A DNA stretch of 64,000 nt from Aurelia coerulea (lineage: Eukaryota; Cnidaria; Scyphozoa; Semaeostomeae; Ulmaridae), in contig CM076949.1 in the NCBI GenBank assembly GCA_039566865.1, forward strand, positions 23,536,501 through 23,600,500. Direction: 5' to 3'. A program made the position numbers and the translations under genes. The notes under the pieces are model-generated. The model saw nothing but the letters and a program-made list of their open reading frames with translations, was not told the origin of the DNA and searched no databases. Positions 62,083-64,000 of this stretch are shown here, piece after piece. Position 1 is the first letter of the stretch; the number at the start of each line of letters is the position of its first letter.

Positions 62083-63409
62083 TTTTTATCTCGAAGTACC
62101 GGGTGTCCCAAAATAAGTACTCCTGTTTGAAAAATCACCAAAATTTGATTACACGACCGATCTTCAATTTTCTTTTTTTGTCAAGTAGATCAAGGGCCAA
62201 ATTATTTTCCCAGACTAGCTGATTTTGTAATGGGCAGCTTCAAGCTCTTTTTAGGGTTTCCTGGTAAGATTCTGAAAATTTGGACTCTTAGGCAAGATTG
62301 AGTATGTTGCTTAAAAACTATAGCTCAAAGTAATGTTTTTTTCAACGTGTAATTTTTCCACCTTGTTGTATCAAAAGCAGACATTTTATCATCTATAAAT
62401 ATTTTTGGGTCTTTGTAAAACAAGTCAAAACGAAGATTTTATCAAAGGTTTGATAATTGATTTTCGGTGATTATTTAACCCTAATCCATATGGGCTTTTT
62501 TCGAGCTACCATTTATATGGGGGGGTGCTTTCCACCCCCCCCCCCCCCCCTCTGAAAGCTGCCTTAGACTCATCCGAATTCAATACAACTTGGCACAGTT
62601 ATAGAACAGGTAATTTGCAGCTCGTAGCTTAATTTGGGTGTGGCTGCCACACCTTGTGACGTCACAGTGACGTCACGAAGCTGAAAATCTGTGAAAATCA
62701 GGCTTCCAAGTTGAATTCAAGTTTAATGAAGATTTTGCATGAACTTTATGCAGTTTTTGGTTCAGTTTGTCAACATATTTGATGATAAAATATTATTTCA
62801 TTGAAAATAACGATTTTGGAGTGATATTTTGGCAGAAATTAGCCGATTCTTATGACGTCATTTGTGCGATTAATTTATTCTATGTAAAAAGAGACCAAAA
62901 GAACCTGAAAATTGGTGATTATCTATAACAAATGTATCCTTAGAGTGTTTTTCATTGAAAAAGCTCGAAAAAACTTGAAAAAATTGCTAATTAGTCCAAA
63001 ATGGCGGCCAAAATGACGTCATTATCAAAAAATGCTGACATGATCAAATTCCAGAAATTCCGGTATCAAATTGAAGCCCTTTGTTTGCTGATTCATTTGC
63101 TGTATTATACTTCATAATTAAATCAAATAATTCCATTGAAATCATTGAAAACAATGATTTTGCTGCTACCTCCTTCCAAATATGGGCATGTCACGTGACC
63201 TGTGAGTCCTATTGTTCAAAAAATTTTCCACCAAAATGTGGCTAATAGATAATTAGTAAAAGTCAAGGAGGCTGGGGAACATAGCAAACGTCGTTTAAAA
63301 ACGTGGCAAATAAAACCTCAAGGGGGGGTGGAATCCACCCCCCCCCCATGTGGATTAGGGTTAAACAGGAGTACTTTTTTGGGACACCCGGTACTTCGAG
63401 ATAAAAATG
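62083..63409. mobile_element. Element with accgggtgtcccaaaa ends, carrying a nested insert
   Basis: The left end tttttatctcgaagtaccgg + gtgtcccaaaa...gtactcctgttt is mirrored at the right by aaacaggagtac...ttttgggacaccc + ggtacttcgagataaaaa. The terminal sequence matches the intronic MITE at 44971-45184. Most of the interior is a second element (62475-63364). Confidence 0.82.
62475..63364. mobile_element. Nested element with ttaaccctaatccatatgg ends
   Basis: Left end ttaaccctaatccatatggg and right end ccatgtggattagggttaa are inverted, each beside G-run/C-run blocks (62518-62550; 63322-63348). The interior is non-coding and contains TGACGTCA-type palindromes: the pair in gtgacgtcacagtgacgtca near 62656, one near 62872 and one near 63015. 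Confidence 0.78.
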
Positions 63410-63583
63410 ATTTAAAATCATTTTTTGAAAATTTTTGAGATTTAAAGATTTTTAGAAATTTTGGGGTTTTCAGGATTGCTTAGGATTTTTTCAAAAGTAA
63501 AAGAGATTTTAAGAGTGATTTGCCCCTTACTCTGGTCTTCCCTTGGAGGACCAAACCTATCATCTCTTTTCAGTTCTTTTGAA
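63410..63583. other. 3' flank of the ERp29 gene
   Basis: Short AT-rich spacer between the inverted-repeat element and the ERp29 stop codon. It is the minus-strand 3' UTR region; no clear AATAAA was picked out. Confidence 0.4.
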
Positions 63584-63909
63584 TCACAGTTCTTCTTTTT
63601 TGTTTGCAGCGAATTGAAATGATGCAAGAATATTTAATTTGCTTTCAAACGATTTCTTCTTTTTCTCTGTGATTTTCTCTGCTATCATTTTTGTAATTCT
63701 TCTAATTTCGTCTTCAATGTACATCAAACCTTTCTCTTTTATTTTCTTCATAACATTAACATATTTCTTTCCATTTTCTTTGCTTTTCTTCTCATTTTGT
63801 GCAGCAGCTATTTTCTCAGCTTCTAAGATCATGTCAGAGTATTCTTCGGCATTGGCTTTCACAAATCTTTTTGCCATCTTATCGAGCTCTTCTATAGCTC
63901 CAGGCAAGC
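63584..63909 (-). CDS. erp29: ERp29 C-terminal domain, last exon
   Basis: Minus-strand exon after acceptor aaacag (63910-63915), beginning in phase 1 with (G)LPGAIEELDKMAKRFVKA and ending SLNILASF-like then KKEEL and TGA at 63584-63586. It matches the helical C-terminal domain of ERp29 in order: PG...L...F near the start, the YVxVMxKI segment, the EIxRIxKMI segment and the SKLNILASFQ segment. ERp29 is an ER-lumen, thioredoxin-fold-derived secretory chaperone without an active CxxC; the KEEL tail is its ER retrieval signal. Upstream exons, with the signal peptide and thioredoxin domain, lie beyond the right edge. The start is an exon boundary, not an initiation codon. Confidence 0.92.
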
Positions 63910-64000
63910 CTGTTTAAGACGTACATTAAAACATTTTCTGATTGCCCAAATTCAACTATTGCTGAATGAAATTAATGACAACTTGTGTCATCAAGAGAGT

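Overview
The window is eukaryotic nuclear DNA from an animal. It is AT-rich, its genes are split by GT..AG introns of roughly 0.1-3 kb, the spacers hold many small inverted-repeat transposable elements, and it carries clear XBP1 and ERp29 genes. A marine invertebrate, perhaps a cnidarian, fits the gene structure and repeat load. That placement is inference; nothing here names a species.

Region 1 (1 to about 24064) is one uninterrupted tandem satellite. The monomer is 168 bp, about 143 copies are visible, and the array runs off the left edge. The monomer is a multiple of three and one plus-strand frame is mostly open, so translation gives long repetitive ORFs with a 56-residue period; I treat these as a by-product of the satellite. 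Monomers are organised into higher-order blocks of about 27 units (period 4535 bp). Each carries a short perfect dyad able to form a hairpin.

Region 2 (25209-34838, minus strand) is a gene I reconstructed from 13 exons with matching splice phases. It encodes an N-terminal RRM, an F-box and leucine-rich repeats of the FBXL/AMN1 type. Its introns hold several small inverted-repeat elements.

Region 3 (about 35-40 kb) is intergenic and crowded with inverted-repeat elements, including nested ones with 7-bp target-site duplications.

Region 4 (40221-46429, plus strand) is a coiled-coil protein gene with about 23 copies of a 31-residue Pro/Glu-rich repeat and a lysine-rich C terminus. The sequence as given has an in-frame stop and a frameshift near the end of the repeat.

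Region 5 (about 46.4-52.7 kb) is mostly intergenic with repeats and two uncertain orphan exons.

Region 6 (52780-56661, plus strand) is XBP1, the bZIP transcription factor of the unfolded protein response. Its third exon holds two hairpins with 7-nt loops that delimit a 23-nt IRE1-type intron. Removing it switches the reading frame into an acidic C-terminal domain (302 aa). Retaining it gives a 268-aa form with a hydrophobic stretch and a C terminus resembling the XBP1u arrest peptide. Upstream lie CCAAT, ERSE-like, CACGTG and TGACGTCA motifs.

Region 7 (57-63.5 kb) is intergenic, with a 1.68-kb foldback and a nested terminal-inverted-repeat element. The last feature (63584-63909, minus strand) is the final exon of ERp29, an ER-lumen chaperone ending in KEEL. 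Two ER-stress genes therefore sit about 7 kb apart, convergently arranged.
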